A DNA stretch of 64,000 nucleotides from B30-G6 sp964633115 (GCA_964633115.1 CAZWEO010000012.1:1-64000), one strand, 5' to 3'; positions 45,053 to 54,950 are shown, counted from the first letter of the stretch. Numbers and translations: made by a program. Notes: generated from the sequence alone by a model not told the origin.

Positions 45053-46699
45053 ATGGAACAAAACAAAATTAAAGTGACACTCCAACCGGAAAATCGACCA
45101 ATTCAAGCCCATGTGGGGCAACCTCTCCTGGAAGCTATGATTGATGCCGGCATTCTGCTTCGGGCTGATTGCGGCGGCAAGGGAAAGTGCGCCAAGTGTC
45201 GTATTCAGATCTCAGACGAAAGCAACAGGCCCGTGTCCGCACCCACAGATGCTGAGCAGCGTATATTGAAAAATAAGGAAATTCAAAATGGCTACCGGCT
45301 TGCCTGCCAAGTTTCCGCATCAGAATCGATTGCCATGAGCATACCGGAACAGACGCTGCTTAAACCAGAAGTTGCCCAAAAAGGCCCTACCCTACTGCCA
45401 GTGTTGGAACCCGTGGCATCCAAAGCTAAAGCCGAGCTTTTCGGCATTGCCGTAGACCTGGGCACCACCACCATTGCGGTCTATTTGTGCGACCTCTACC
45501 GCCGCAAAGTATTGGCTTCTGTTTCCCTGCGAAACCCACAAGTGATTTATGGCGATGATGTCATGAGCCGCATCTCAGCTGTTTATCAGCATGACCATCT
45601 GTTGGCTAAGCTTCATAAATCGGCCGTGCAGGCCATTGAGTGGGGTATTTATTCTCTATGCCGGTCTACACAGATTCAATCTCATCAACTGGATCAGGTA
45701 GTGGTGGTTGGCAACAGTACCATGATACACCTATTTGCCAATGAAGATCCATCTTCCATTGGGGTATTTCCCTATGAGCCAAAATTCAAAGATGAACGCA
45801 CTTTTACGGCCACATCACTGGGATTCGGTTTTAATCCAGACGCCGTTGTGACAACCCTTCCTTTAATTTCGGGATTTCTAGGTTCTGATATTATCGCTGC
45901 CAGTTTGGCAGCCAATCACCGCCACTGGCAAAACGGAACGATGCTAATCGATGTGGGCACCAATGGTGAAGTCATCCTGCTACAAGAGGGTCAATTTACA
46001 GCCACATCCTGTGCAACCGGGCCGGCTTTTGAAGGTGCCTCTATCCACCATGGCATGCATGCCATTTCCGGCGCCATTGATGCTATAAAGATTAATCCTC
46101 AAACTGGCCATCCAAGCTGCTCGGTAATTCAAAAAGATCCCGCCAAAGTCAAGAAACCCTCGGGTATCTGCGGGTCCGGCGTTGTCAGTGCCATAGCCGA
46201 ACTATACCGCTGCGGCATCATCTTAAAAGACGGCCGCATCCAACCAGATAATTTTCCCGATATGTTTGTGCAACATGAAGATGAACCCCCGGCATATGTG
46301 CTTGTTCCCGCCAAGCAAGCCCAGGCAAGACGGGCAGTGACCCTAACACAGGCGGACGTCCGTGCTATTCAATTAGCCAAAGGTGCGCTCTATACCGGTA
46401 TCAGCCTGCTGTGTATGGAAATGGGTATTAAAAAACCCACCCGTATCCTGATTGCAGGGGCTTTTGGTAGTTATATTAACATTCAAGACGCTTTAACCAT
46501 CGGCCTATTTCCAGAAGTGGACCCAGCTGATGTAGAAATTGTCGGAAATGCAGCCGGCGCCGGCGCGATTCTGGCACTATTTGATGATAGCTATCGCCAA
46601 AAAGCCCTGGCATTATCCCGCGAAGCAAAGGTTGTGGATTTAGGCGGTCATCCCAAGTTTCAGGATGTGTTTATGAATTCACTGGCATTTCCGGAGTAG
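45053..46699 (+). CDS. RACo-like [2Fe-2S]/ASKHA corrinoid activation protein (DUF4445)
   Basis: The 548-residue protein has an N-terminal plant-type ferredoxin domain with Cys40, Cys46, Cys49 (DCGGKGKCAKC) and Cys85 (YRLACQV). A linker follows, then an ASKHA ATPase domain (IAVDLGTTTIAVYL, LIDVGTNGEVIL, GICGSGVVSAIAEL, ILIAGAFGSYI). Proteins of this design (RACo, RamA relatives) use ATP to reduce inactive cob(II)alamin on corrinoid proteins in methyl-transfer pathways. No corrinoid protein or methyltransferase gene is adjacent. GGGAACAACTGA precedes the ATG, a modest ribosome binding site. Confidence 0.88.
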   Translation: MEQNKIKVTLQPENRPIQAHVGQPLLEAMIDAGILLRADCGGKGKCAKCRIQISDESNRPVSAPTDAEQRILKNKEIQNGYRLACQVSASESIAMSIPEQTLLKPEVAQKGPTLLPVLEPVASKAKAELFGIAVDLGTTTIAVYLCDLYRRKVLASVSLRNPQVIYGDDVMSRISAVYQHDHLLAKLHKSAVQAIEWGIYSLCRSTQIQSHQLDQVVVVGNSTMIHLFANEDPSSIGVFPYEPKFKDERTFTATSLGFGFNPDAVVTTLPLISGFLGSDIIAASLAANHRHWQNGTMLIDVGTNGEVILLQEGQFTATSCATGPAFEGASIHHGMHAISGAIDAIKINPQTGHPSCSVIQKDPAKVKKPSGICGSGVVSAIAELYRCGIILKDGRIQPDNFPDMFVQHEDEPPAYVLVPAKQAQARRAVTLTQADVRAIQLAKGALYTGISLLCMEMGIKKPTRILIAGAFGSYINIQDALTIGLFPEVDPADVEIVGNAAGAGAILALFDDSYRQKALALSREAKVVDLGGHPKFQDVFMNSLAFPE

Positions 46700-46744
46700 C
46701 AGCCTTGAGCCGGCAGGTGTAAGTCCTTAGCTGATTAAGACTAA

Positions 46745-48334
46745 TTACAGTTTTGATGATATACTCAGAGTCTCCCCAGCCTTTGGTACGATAACATCAT
46801 AACCATCACCCTGTAAATCCTGGGCAAAAGCCAGCGACTGTTCCTCCTCACCATGAACCAGGGCGATTTTTTTAACGCGCAGGTTGGATGTTTTCAGGAA
46901 GTGACGCATTTCTTCTTTATCGCCGTGGGCACTAAAGCCGCCCAACTTTACCACCTTGGCTTGGAGCGGATATTCCTTGTTCAATATTTTCATTAAAGGC
47001 GGTGCCCCCTTGCGGCCGCTCTCCTGGTAGGCAATCCCTTGATCCAGAAGTCGGCGCCCTAACGTGTTGGCGGCCATATATCCGACAATCAAGATGGTAT
47101 GTTTGGGATTGTGGATTTTGTAACGCAGGTGGTGGAGTATGCGTCCAGCTTCACACATTCCCGACGCTGAAATCACGATGTGGGGCTTTTCTTCCCGGTT
47201 TAAAGCCATGGATTCCTCCACGGAAGCGACAAAGTGTATCTGATCCAGATAAAACGGATTGCGACCTTCCTTTAAAAAGGTATCATGGGTGTCGGCATCA
47301 TAAACTTCGGGATGTTCGCCAAATACGCGGGTTATCTTGGTCGCCAGGGGGCTATCCACATAAATCGGCACCTTGGGTGTTTGGTCCTCTTTGTAGAGCT
47401 CATGGAGGGTATAAAGCAACTCCTGGGTGCGCCCAAACGCAAATGACGGTATCAGGACTGATCCGCCTCGCTCCACGGTTTCAATCAGTATCTGCCTTAG
47501 GCCTGGCTTTAGATCCTTTACGGGCTCGTGCAATCGATCGCCATAGGTACTTTCCATGATCAACAAATCCACATCCTGATCGCCGGCTTCAAAGTTGGTA
47601 TTGGGGTCCCGGATAATTGGCTTGCCAAAGCGTCCAATATCGCCAGTGTAGGCGACCACGGCTTTACGCCCATTTTCCTGAACTCGCAGCATGCTTATGG
47701 CCGAGCCCAATATATGGCCGGCATCGTAAAATGTGCAGGCTACACCTTTCCCGGCAGAAAAGGCATGTCGATACGGGTAGCCGTCCATAACTTCAATGGT
47801 ATCCTCGGCATCACCAATGGTGTACAAGGGTTTTATTCCGGTGATGTCATGTTCGGCCATCAGCTGGTCGATTTTGACCACATCCAGCTGATGGCGTTTT
47901 TTCTTTAGAATCTTTTGAATTTCACGTGTCTCACGCTGATTCGGCTTATGACCATTGGCACCTTTTTTTAACTGGGTCAGGTGATTTCGCAATGATTTAT
48001 AGTTCAAGTAGGCGGCATCGGATTCCTGGATATGGGCAGCGTCCAGCAGTAGGTAGTTGCAGGCATCGGCTGTAGCCCGGGTGCATAAAACTCGGCCTTT
48101 AAATCCTTGTTTCACCAAAACCGGTAGCCGTCCGCTATGATCGATGTGGGCATGCGATAGCACGACGTTGGTTAGACTGGTGGGATCCAGCGGCATAACT
48201 CGATTCTTTTCAAAGGCTTCTTTTCGGCGACCTTGAAACATACCGCAATCAAGGAGTATGCGATCCTGATCGGTTGATAACAGATGCATGGAACCTGTCA
48301 CTTCTCTAACCGCGCCATAAAATGTAATTTGCAT
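46745..48334 (-). CDS. CPSF-type metallo-beta-lactamase/beta-CASP ribonuclease-like protein
   Basis: The 529-residue protein has the metallo-beta-lactamase motif SHAHIDHSGRLP and YDAGHILGSAI, then a beta-CASP insert and the C-terminal GYMAANTLGRRL and GFSAHGDKEEM motifs. Bacterial members of this group resemble the eukaryotic 3'-end processing nuclease CPSF73 and are thought to cut RNA. A conserved LIMESTYGDR follows the first domain. It lies 47 bases downstream of the LuxR-type regulator gene on the same strand. Confidence 0.88.
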   Translation of the reverse strand: MQITFYGAVREVTGSMHLLSTDQDRILLDCGMFQGRRKEAFEKNRVMPLDPTSLTNVVLSHAHIDHSGRLPVLVKQGFKGRVLCTRATADACNYLLLDAAHIQESDAAYLNYKSLRNHLTQLKKGANGHKPNQRETREIQKILKKKRHQLDVVKIDQLMAEHDITGIKPLYTIGDAEDTIEVMDGYPYRHAFSAGKGVACTFYDAGHILGSAISMLRVQENGRKAVVAYTGDIGRFGKPIIRDPNTNFEAGDQDVDLLIMESTYGDRLHEPVKDLKPGLRQILIETVERGGSVLIPSFAFGRTQELLYTLHELYKEDQTPKVPIYVDSPLATKITRVFGEHPEVYDADTHDTFLKEGRNPFYLDQIHFVASVEESMALNREEKPHIVISASGMCEAGRILHHLRYKIHNPKHTILIVGYMAANTLGRRLLDQGIAYQESGRKGAPPLMKILNKEYPLQAKVVKLGGFSAHGDKEEMRHFLKTSNLRVKKIALVHGEEEQSLAFAQDLQGDGYDVIVPKAGETLSISSKL

Positions 48335-48381
48335 GGTGATCCTTTCATTAGGGCTAATGTGTATCTGATTGTGTTCCTTTT

Positions 48382-49251
48382 TTAATTGTACGACAACAGA
48401 TGCGTGCGCAAATTGGCCTTTTTATTTTTAATACCCAATTTTTGCCGAATGCTATCCCGATGGGATTCGATGGTACGTGTGGATAAAAATAGGGTTTCAG
48501 CAATTTCCTTTGTGGTCTTGCCATGCTTGACCATATTGGCAATTTGTATTTCGGCTGGGGTTAAATTTAAAAAGCGTGTGGATAAAGATTTTGCAAAGGG
48601 CGCCACGATGTCGTTCAGATTAGAGGCCATGATCTCCAGCAATGTAAGCTGACGTGAATCCAGCCGACTTGCCTTTAGCTTTTCCAAAAACGGCATAATC
48701 AGTTCTTGTACATTATAAATCACCTGCTCTTCGAGTTCATCCTTGTCTTCTTCTCGTTTTTTGAGCAAAACCTTAAGCGCCGTATTCATCTCTTCCAGGT
48801 TCTCAGACTTGATGCGCAATTCCCGCGTACGTTCTCCCACACGCCGTTCCAACTCTTCTTTAGCTTCTTTTAGCTTTTGCTGCATAATGTTCTTATGCAG
48901 TGCTATTTCGATGGCGGCTAACAATTGCCGTTCCTGCAACGGTTTTAAAACATAGGCATAGGGCCCGATGGGCTTGGCCCTTTGAATCATCTCCTCATCG
49001 GCATAGGCTGTCAGGAATATTACCGGTAAATGCAGTGCATCATTGATTTTCGCTGCCGCCGATATTCCATCCAACTTGCCCGGCATCACAATATCCATCA
49101 ACATGAGGTCTGGCTTGAGGTTCAGGGCCATTTCGACGGCATCTTCACCCGAGGGGGCAATACCCACCACATCATAACCGTTGGACCTCAGGCATTCTTC
49201 GATTTGAGAGGCAATAATGATCTCGTCATCGGCGACAACAATTCGCTGCAT
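48382..49251 (-). CDS. Response regulator with coiled coil and LuxR-type DNA-binding domain
   Basis: The 289-residue protein has a receiver domain (IVVADDEIIIASQ, phosphoacceptor Asp53 in LMDIVMPG, VLKPLQE), a charged coiled coil at about 125-180 (KLKEAKEELERRVGERTREL) and a C-terminal LuxR helix-turn-helix (LTPAEIQIANMVKHGKTTKEIAETLFLSTRTIESHRDSIRQKL). It would activate transcription when phosphorylated, with the coil providing dimerisation. No histidine kinase gene is adjacent. It may be co-transcribed with the downstream nuclease gene. Confidence 0.9.
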   Translation of the reverse strand: MQRIVVADDEIIIASQIEECLRSNGYDVVGIAPSGEDAVEMALNLKPDLMLMDIVMPGKLDGISAAAKINDALHLPVIFLTAYADEEMIQRAKPIGPYAYVLKPLQERQLLAAIEIALHKNIMQQKLKEAKEELERRVGERTRELRIKSENLEEMNTALKVLLKKREEDKDELEEQVIYNVQELIMPFLEKLKASRLDSRQLTLLEIMASNLNDIVAPFAKSLSTRFLNLTPAEIQIANMVKHGKTTKEIAETLFLSTRTIESHRDSIRQKLGIKNKKANLRTHLLSYN

Positions 49252-49394
49252 GGCTATACACTCCTTTTTGGTAGATGATCAGCGGTCTCAAGCAATTTGC
49301 ATATGTTTTTATGGAACTTGTGTACTACTGAATGCATGCAGGGCGCTATTTTGATAGTTTCTCCAACAATATTAAAGAATTCGAAAGTAACAGT

Positions 49395-49979
49395 TCAAGC
49401 CTGCTGGACAGTCCAGCAGCTTTCGAGTTGATTTTGAACAACCGAGGCAATATGACCATTAAAATAGAGGTGTTCGATTAAATAGCGTTTGTTTAGGCAC
49501 GTAATTTCCAAATGGCGTTGATCATTTATTCGCGTGATCGTACACCTGGAAAGGCCAGCCATGCCCAAACCTTCTGCTTTTAAAACAGCCTCTTTGGCTG
49601 TCCAGTAACGAAAGAACAGTTTTTCCGAGCGGTCGACCTCAAGCTGCCATTCTGAATCCCTTGCAATCCGTTTGAACATGGCAATTGAAATGGGTTTAAT
49701 CTCTTCGACGTCAATCCCAACACGCTGTAACGAAATAACTGCGGCCACATATTTGGGTTTGTGGGTCAATGACCAATAATGGTTGTCGAAAGGCTGCGGA
49801 ACCCCTTTATGATCCTTGACCAACTCTCCCAACTGCACCTGGCTCTTTTCGGCACAAAGTTCAAGTGCTTGACGCGCCAGCCTGCTAAGTGTCTTAACAC
49901 GGTGTCTTCCATTCTGTGCCAGATACTGGTGTGGTACAGCAAGAATTACCGGATGGATGCAATGACTCAAATCCGCCAT
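49395..49979 (-). CDS. 4'-phosphopantetheinyl transferase superfamily protein
   Basis: The 194-residue protein has the Sfp/AcpT signature: GIDVEEIKP (metal-binding Asp and Glu) and FRYWTAKEAVLKAEGLGM (Trp, Lys, Glu). Such enzymes attach the phosphopantetheine arm of CoA to acyl or peptidyl carrier proteins. No polyketide or peptide synthetase is in the window, so it may serve fatty acid synthesis or a distant cluster. It starts 13 bases after the rsmI stop, on the same strand, so both are probably transcribed together. Confidence 0.85.
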   Translation of the reverse strand: MADLSHCIHPVILAVPHQYLAQNGRHRVKTLSRLARQALELCAEKSQVQLGELVKDHKGVPQPFDNHYWSLTHKPKYVAAVISLQRVGIDVEEIKPISIAMFKRIARDSEWQLEVDRSEKLFFRYWTAKEAVLKAEGLGMAGLSRCTITRINDQRHLEITCLNKRYLIEHLYFNGHIASVVQNQLESCWTVQQA

Positions 49980-49992
49980 GGCGCTATGCTTT

Positions 49993-50877
49993 TTATCGAT
50001 GATTTGATGGTTTAAGTTTCAATGCCTCGGCATAAACCTGTTTTTTCATCAGCCCGTGCTTGGCGGCAATGCGCTTGGCCAACTCGGAAATGCTGGCATC
50101 ACCGCCCTGAAGTTCCTGCAGAATATCGTTGCGGACAATATCCATATTCGGATTGTCAAGCCCGCTGAAACCATGCACCACCAAAGTACACTCGCCTTTT
50201 ATTTCCGCACGATTGGTGAGCTGCGCTAATATATCTGCCAAGCCTCCACGGATAAACTCTTCGTGCCTTTTAGTCATCTCGCGTGAAAGCACAGCTGCCC
50301 GGTCCCCGAATGTTTGGATCAGATTGTCCAACAAAGCTCTAATCCGTCTGGGCGACTCATAAAAAATGAGTGTTTTGCGTTCTTGCCTTAAAGCCATCAG
50401 GATCTTTTTTACCTTGCCCGCTTTGCGGGGTAGAAAACCGATAAAAACGTATGCATCGGTGGGCAGCCCGGAAACGCTTAGTGACGCCAGTGACGCCGAA
50501 GGACCCGGTATCGGCACAATACGTATATGCGACGCTGCAGCTCTTTTTACCAAGCGATAACCTGGGTCGGAAAGTGTCGGTGTACCGGCATTGGAAACCA
50601 GCGCAATGGCATCTCCGGACTGCATTCGTGCAATCAGCTCCGGTGTCCGTTGGGATTCATTGTGCTCATGCAACGAAATCATTCTGTTTTTGATTTGATA
50701 ATGACTTAGTAGGCGTTGGGTGTGCCGCGTGTCTTCTGCCGCAATCAGGTTAACATCTTTTAGGGTCTCGATGGCGCGCAAGGTGATATCAGCCAAATTG
50801 CCAATGGGTGTTGCAACCACATAGAGAGGTCCACCCGTGAATACATCACCTGATGTTGGTTTGGTACCTGAATCCAT
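49993..50877 (-). CDS. rsmI: 16S rRNA (cytidine1402-2'-O)-methyltransferase
   Basis: The 294-residue protein has the tetrapyrrole-methylase-type fold with GPLYVVATPIGNLADIT, EDTRHTQRLLSHY, SNAGTPTLSDPGYRLV and PGPSASLASLSVSGLP. It methylates the 2'-O of C1402 in 16S rRNA, tuning decoding. The C-terminal helical domain (ISELAKRIAAKHGLMKKQVYAEALKL) is complete. In many genomes rsmI is beside yraN; here 5.9 kb of lipoprotein and protease genes separate them. Confidence 0.95.
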   Translation of the reverse strand: MDSGTKPTSGDVFTGGPLYVVATPIGNLADITLRAIETLKDVNLIAAEDTRHTQRLLSHYQIKNRMISLHEHNESQRTPELIARMQSGDAIALVSNAGTPTLSDPGYRLVKRAAASHIRIVPIPGPSASLASLSVSGLPTDAYVFIGFLPRKAGKVKKILMALRQERKTLIFYESPRRIRALLDNLIQTFGDRAAVLSREMTKRHEEFIRGGLADILAQLTNRAEIKGECTLVVHGFSGLDNPNMDIVRNDILQELQGGDASISELAKRIAAKHGLMKKQVYAEALKLKPSNHR

Positions 50878-51526
50878 TAGATTATGGTTTTCCAGAAAAT
50901 TGTATCCTTGATAGTCTATACGAATTTAACAACCATCTTTAATTGTTTATCATTTTAGGGTTCAAAGGGTCAAGGGGCCAAAAGGCTGTGGGCGTTACGA
51001 GTTGCAAATTGCGCGTTACGGGTATCGGTTCGCGCTATGAGCAATAGACACGAAGCTACCGACAGTCACCAGCCTAATAGCCTGATTGCATTCTTGCAAC
51101 CTCGTTCAAAATGCATACGGTTTATTTTCGGGCACAATGTTCTGTAACAGCCTATATTTTTTGTTGATGAAATCAACACCATAGCGGTTGTAATAATCTT
51201 ACATAAATTTGCACCGTTAACTAAAAAAGTATTTACTTATTTAAACGAATCTCAATCGGAACATATTCATTAGAAACAGTCAGTCGTATTTGGGTACAGT
51301 TCTCCCTTCCCAACAACCTGGGTTATTAAAAACCTTCTATGCTGATACATGTTTCTAATGTTGAAAATATTGATATTGATATTTTTAACAAATTTTCCTA
51401 ACTAGAAGGTACTTTCCATGGCCATAGCATTTGGACAATGCCCAACAGCCGGCATCCAGAAAAAGGCCCAGAGGGTGTCCCTCTGGGTATCTATGCCTGG
51501 AAAGTCATCAACATAAGGAGGCAGTT
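50878..51526. other. Non-coding region and leader of the lipoprotein gene
   Basis: No gene stands out. Around 50990-51030 heptamer-like GTTACGAGTT/GCGCGTTACGG units recur. A perfect 9-bp hairpin CCCAGAGGG (51467-51475) / CCCTCTGGG (51479-51487), embedded in an outer GGCAT/ATGCC pairing (51451-51455, 51493-51497), stands about 30 bases before the start at 51527. It may be a leader structure controlling the gene, but no known riboswitch is recognised. Confidence 0.45.
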
Positions 51527-53047
51527 ATGAAACGTACCCTGCTGGTTATCTGGCTTCTCATCATCTTAGTTTTCATGCTCTCCTGCAGCGGCCAGGCCAA
51601 GCAAGTAAAAAAAGAAAGTCAAACCGCACCAGTTTGGATCGAAACAGGCGGTGTCAAACAATATCCATCCGACCATTACATTACCGGTGTTGGCAGTGCG
51701 GATGTCAAATACAACGATACCGCTGCCGCCCAGGCTGAATCGGACTCCAAATCGATAGCCCAAGTTGCCAAACAAATTGAAGTCGTTATCCAACAGCTGT
51801 CATCCAGCTTTGAACGGGAAGTTTCCGCTAGTGGCGGACAATCGCTGAATCAACGCGATATCTGGGAGAAAACAGCTGCCTATGTCAAAATCAAGGTGGA
51901 GGGTGTCCGCATCCAAAGCCGTTACCATGATAAAAAGAGCGATCGCATGTACTCGCTTGCCGTGCTGGATCGTATGGCCCAAGGCAGACGCATCGCCGAT
52001 GAAATTAGGACACTCAAATCCAATGCGGCCGCCATGACCGCAGAAGCCGAACGCAGTCAAGAGCGTGTTGACAAAGTGCACCGATCGGTTATGGCTTATG
52101 GATTGGCAATCAAGAAACTGATCCTGGCGGTTAGAAAAAATCAGTACCTGGGGATTATCGCACCACCAATGCTAGACCGAGATCTACCCGATGTGCTAGC
52201 GCGCCTACAGTCCGACGTGACCAATCTCATGTCTGCTTTTACAATGGAAGTAGTTGCCGGCGACAACCAAAAAGGAATCGTCGGTGGCAACCTTCCCCAA
52301 TCACTGAAACTGCGTGTATTCTATCGCAATCAACCGGTACCGGCCATACCCATCAATTTCTCTTTTGTGCAAGGTTCCGGTAATGTCGATCCCTACGCCA
52401 GGTCTGATAATAATGGCGTAGCCCTTTCCACTGCCAGCAACTTGGGTCCCACCGGGCAGAAGATCAATAAAATCCGTGCCGCCATAAATGTCTATCCATC
52501 TGATCCTAAGATACAAAAAGAGCTGAGCGCCATTATTGCAGCAACCTATACCCAGTTTACCTATGAGCTCCCACCTGTGGAGGAAATACGCGTAGCCGTT
52601 CTCATTTCCGAATACAACTTAGGCTATGAACAACGGGAATCCTACCTAAAAAACCTGGTGGTGCTATCGCTGGGTCGATCCAAACTGCAAGTCATCAAGG
52701 AAGTGCCCCCTCAATATCGTTTGGAATCTTATGATTTACGCGGCGGTCCTGGATTGAGTGGGAAACTGCAAAAGCTCGCGGAAATAGCAGATCTAGCGGT
52801 GGTGGGTGAGTCCAGGGCTACGCTACAGAACGTGAGCACTAGTTCGTCTCTCATCATTGCTAAAGCCCGAGCAATCATTAAAATATTTGACTTATCCACC
52901 AACACGGAAATCGGCAACGTCGACTTGGTTGCCAAAGGTGCCGGTCCGGACCGTGACGAAGCCGGTCGCCGGACCCTCAAGAAGATTTCCGCCTCGGCCG
53001 CCCGGGCCTTTGACAAGGAGATCCAGCGGACGCTCTTCGGCAAGTAG
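51527..53047 (+). CDS. LPP20-type lipoprotein with CsgG/FlgT-like C-terminus
   Basis: From 51527 the protein has 506 residues. A lipoprotein signal (LVIWLLIILVFMLSC) gives a lipidated Cys. An LPP20-like domain follows (PVWIETGGVKQYPSDHYITGVGSADV, then AAQAESDSKSIAQVAKQI), then a helical part. An Ig-like middle (VAGDNQKGIVGGNLPQSLKLRV, FVQGSGNVDPYARSDNNGVA) precedes a C-terminal domain like those of CsgG/FlgT proteins (LAEIADLAVVGESRATLQ). It would sit in the outer membrane. TAAGGAGGCAG precedes the ATG; the frame stays open upstream to 51431 without a site. It begins an island of envelope genes. Confidence 0.72.
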   Translation: MKRTLLVIWLLIILVFMLSCSGQAKQVKKESQTAPVWIETGGVKQYPSDHYITGVGSADVKYNDTAAAQAESDSKSIAQVAKQIEVVIQQLSSSFEREVSASGGQSLNQRDIWEKTAAYVKIKVEGVRIQSRYHDKKSDRMYSLAVLDRMAQGRRIADEIRTLKSNAAAMTAEAERSQERVDKVHRSVMAYGLAIKKLILAVRKNQYLGIIAPPMLDRDLPDVLARLQSDVTNLMSAFTMEVVAGDNQKGIVGGNLPQSLKLRVFYRNQPVPAIPINFSFVQGSGNVDPYARSDNNGVALSTASNLGPTGQKINKIRAAINVYPSDPKIQKELSAIIAATYTQFTYELPPVEEIRVAVLISEYNLGYEQRESYLKNLVVLSLGRSKLQVIKEVPPQYRLESYDLRGGPGLSGKLQKLAEIADLAVVGESRATLQNVSTSSSLIIAKARAIIKIFDLSTNTEIGNVDLVAKGAGPDRDEAGRRTLKKISASAARAFDKEIQRTLFGK

Positions 53048-53513
53048 CTCGCAGGTATCGAGTTACGTGTTACGAGTTCGGGTTGTGGGTAATAATAAGG
53101 AGGTTTCAGCTATAAGCAATCAGCTGTCGCTGCTTACAGCATAGTGAAATATTATAGCGAACAAAAAAATAGACTGTAAGCCATCAGCCCTGAACGCCTA
53201 ACAGCCTACAGTCTAAACACCTAACAGTCTCGAGTTACAGCCTATACACCCAACGCGGACAAGCCGCAACCAAACAAGGTTAGAAGCTGCGAATCGCAGA
53301 ATGCAGAATAATGAATCTAGAATTTAGAAGGATGGAAGCGCTGCGCGCTGGCATTGATGTTAAAATAACGATTGAATAATGCCGGAGCGAAGCGACTCAT
53401 TCCTTCGACATTCGATATTTTAAATTCTGCATGCGTCATTCGCTGTTCATCTTTTGAAACGTGTGCGTTTTGCTGTCATTTGAACTTGTAAGGGACTAAT
53501 AGTCTCGTGCGTA
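53048..53513. repeat. Intergenic region containing copy 2 of the ~260-bp dispersed repeat (53239-53502)
   Basis: Positions 53239-53502 are the reverse complement of the repeat at 41756-42016. Before it, 53058-53090 holds GAGTTACGTGTTACGAGTT-type heptamers, and 53110-53235 has AGCCTAACAG-type units. No gene is seen. The repeat ends 11 bases from the stop of the next lipoprotein gene. Confidence 0.85.
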
Positions 53514-54632
53514 CTACTTGAGCCGATCAAAAAACTCGCCCGGCACCGTAACTTCCATTTCCACCTCGACAGCGCCGTCCGACATTTCCCGTTTATCAAT
53601 AACCCGAGCCCCTCGCAGAAATGAACTTACTTGTACGTTTACCTGGTCGCTTTCAGTCATGAAATCCTTAACAGTAGTTTTTGAATCCACTTGAGCGCCT
53701 TGAATTTCCTGAACCAAGTTGCGCATGGCGTCGGCTTGCGCAGCTCTAGCCGCTAGTGTTCGTGCCAGCGTCGGGTTTTTATGTTTGGCCGAGGGCACGC
53801 CAATTCCACGAGCTCGGAATATTCTTGGTTTGGATGGTTCTGGCTTGGGTTTTGGTAAGGGCGCTCGATAAAGGGCCACCAAACGACTGTCCTTATCCAC
53901 TTCAACATCTACTGAGGTTAACAGATTTCCCAGCTTAACCCCTACCACCTTCACATTGATGTAAAAGACATCATTAAGCTCGGAAACCGTTCCCGAAATG
54001 ATTGTCTCAGCCCCCAACAATTTACCAAAGGTCTGGGTAGAAGATTCATCCACAAAAGACGATACTTGAAACTCCTGCTCGGCAATCACCTTATCGATGA
54101 TGGCGCGTTCCAGCACTGAGAATTGTTCCGAACGGGAAAAATATGGCGTCAATTTCTCGGCAATGTAGCGGCCCAATTTTGAAACCGATTGATCATCGTT
54201 GATCAGATCCGCTATCGCGATAACCATCGGTTTTGAGGGTGGACCCCCAGAGGAACCCATATTGGACGACTCGCTCTCGGTATAACTTTCCTGAGAAGTG
54301 ACTTCGGTTCTGCCTTCTTGCTTGGCGATTTCGGACTCCAACTCGGCCATGGCGTCTTCGGCATTCTGCTGAACCTGTTCTTCGGGTGTCAGCACTTCTT
54401 TCTCCCCCCCGGAAGTGGCGGCAGAAAATCCTTGCGATTGGCGCAGGTAATATATTTCTTGATTCAGCTGATTACCCAGGTATGCAAGTGCATCCGCAAA
54501 CTTCGAATACCTTGGGGTTGTTTTCTCTATCGGTTTTTGCTCCAAACCGCTATCTGGTGCTGGGGGCGCACCCGCACATGCAATCAAAAAGTATATCATC
54601 AGAACCGATATAACCGTGGATAGTATTTTCAA
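53514..54632 (-). CDS. FlgO/LPP20-type lipoprotein
   Basis: The 372-residue protein has a lipobox (VLMIYFLIAC, Cys19). A FlgO/CsgG-like domain lies at about 150-265 (MVIAIADLINDDQSVSKLGRYIAEKL, QFSVLERAIIDKVIAEQ, KLLGAETIISGTV). An LPP20-like domain is at the C-terminus (FRARGIGVPSAKHKN, ARTLAARAAQADAMRNLVQEIQG). Glu/Ser-rich linker between. FlgO and FlgP are separate outer-membrane lipoproteins in Vibrio; here the two domain types are fused. The start is a TTG at 54632 with AAAGGAGGCAACG upstream. It is transcribed opposite to its LPP20 neighbours. Confidence 0.75.
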   Translation of the reverse strand: MKILSTVISVLMIYFLIACAGAPPAPDSGLEQKPIEKTTPRYSKFADALAYLGNQLNQEIYYLRQSQGFSAATSGGEKEVLTPEEQVQQNAEDAMAELESEIAKQEGRTEVTSQESYTESESSNMGSSGGPPSKPMVIAIADLINDDQSVSKLGRYIAEKLTPYFSRSEQFSVLERAIIDKVIAEQEFQVSSFVDESSTQTFGKLLGAETIISGTVSELNDVFYINVKVVGVKLGNLLTSVDVEVDKDSRLVALYRAPLPKPKPEPSKPRIFRARGIGVPSAKHKNPTLARTLAARAAQADAMRNLVQEIQGAQVDSKTTVKDFMTESDQVNVQVSSFLRGARVIDKREMSDGAVEVEMEVTVPGEFFDRLK

Positions 54633-54950
54633 CGTTGCCTCCTTTCTCTCTAAATATCCGCTGGTTATATAAATATCAGAGGGCAGACTGTTCCGTCAAT
54701 ATTTCTCTTCGAAATCACCATTTTTTCAAAAACTACCAAACCTCACTGGGATTAGACTATTTATTACAAATGGTTATAAACAATCCCCGACATGTCTCAA
54801 TTAGATTTCGTATTTTCAATTGACTTCTGCCTGTTTTTAACTTATTTTTATATGTACATTTAAAGTGGCTACACCATGTTTCAAGCTGCCTCATATCTTG
54901 TTGTTGTTTTCTCATAACTGTCCATTACCTCGCTAGAGAGGAGGTGAAAA
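54633..54950. other. Divergent intergenic region
   Basis: No gene or strong structure is seen in these 318 bases, which must carry promoters for the divergent lipoprotein and protease genes. AGAGGAGGTG at 54937-54946 is the protease ribosome binding site. Confidence 0.4.

Noticed and set aside
47002..47559. 185-codon plus-strand frame opposite the CPSF-like gene
   Set aside because: Antisense to conserved metal-binding motifs; Cys/Arg-rich shadow composition.
51420..51526. Cyclic di-GMP or other known riboswitch in the lipoprotein leader
   Set aside because: The hairpin lacks conserved bases of the riboswitch classes I can recall.
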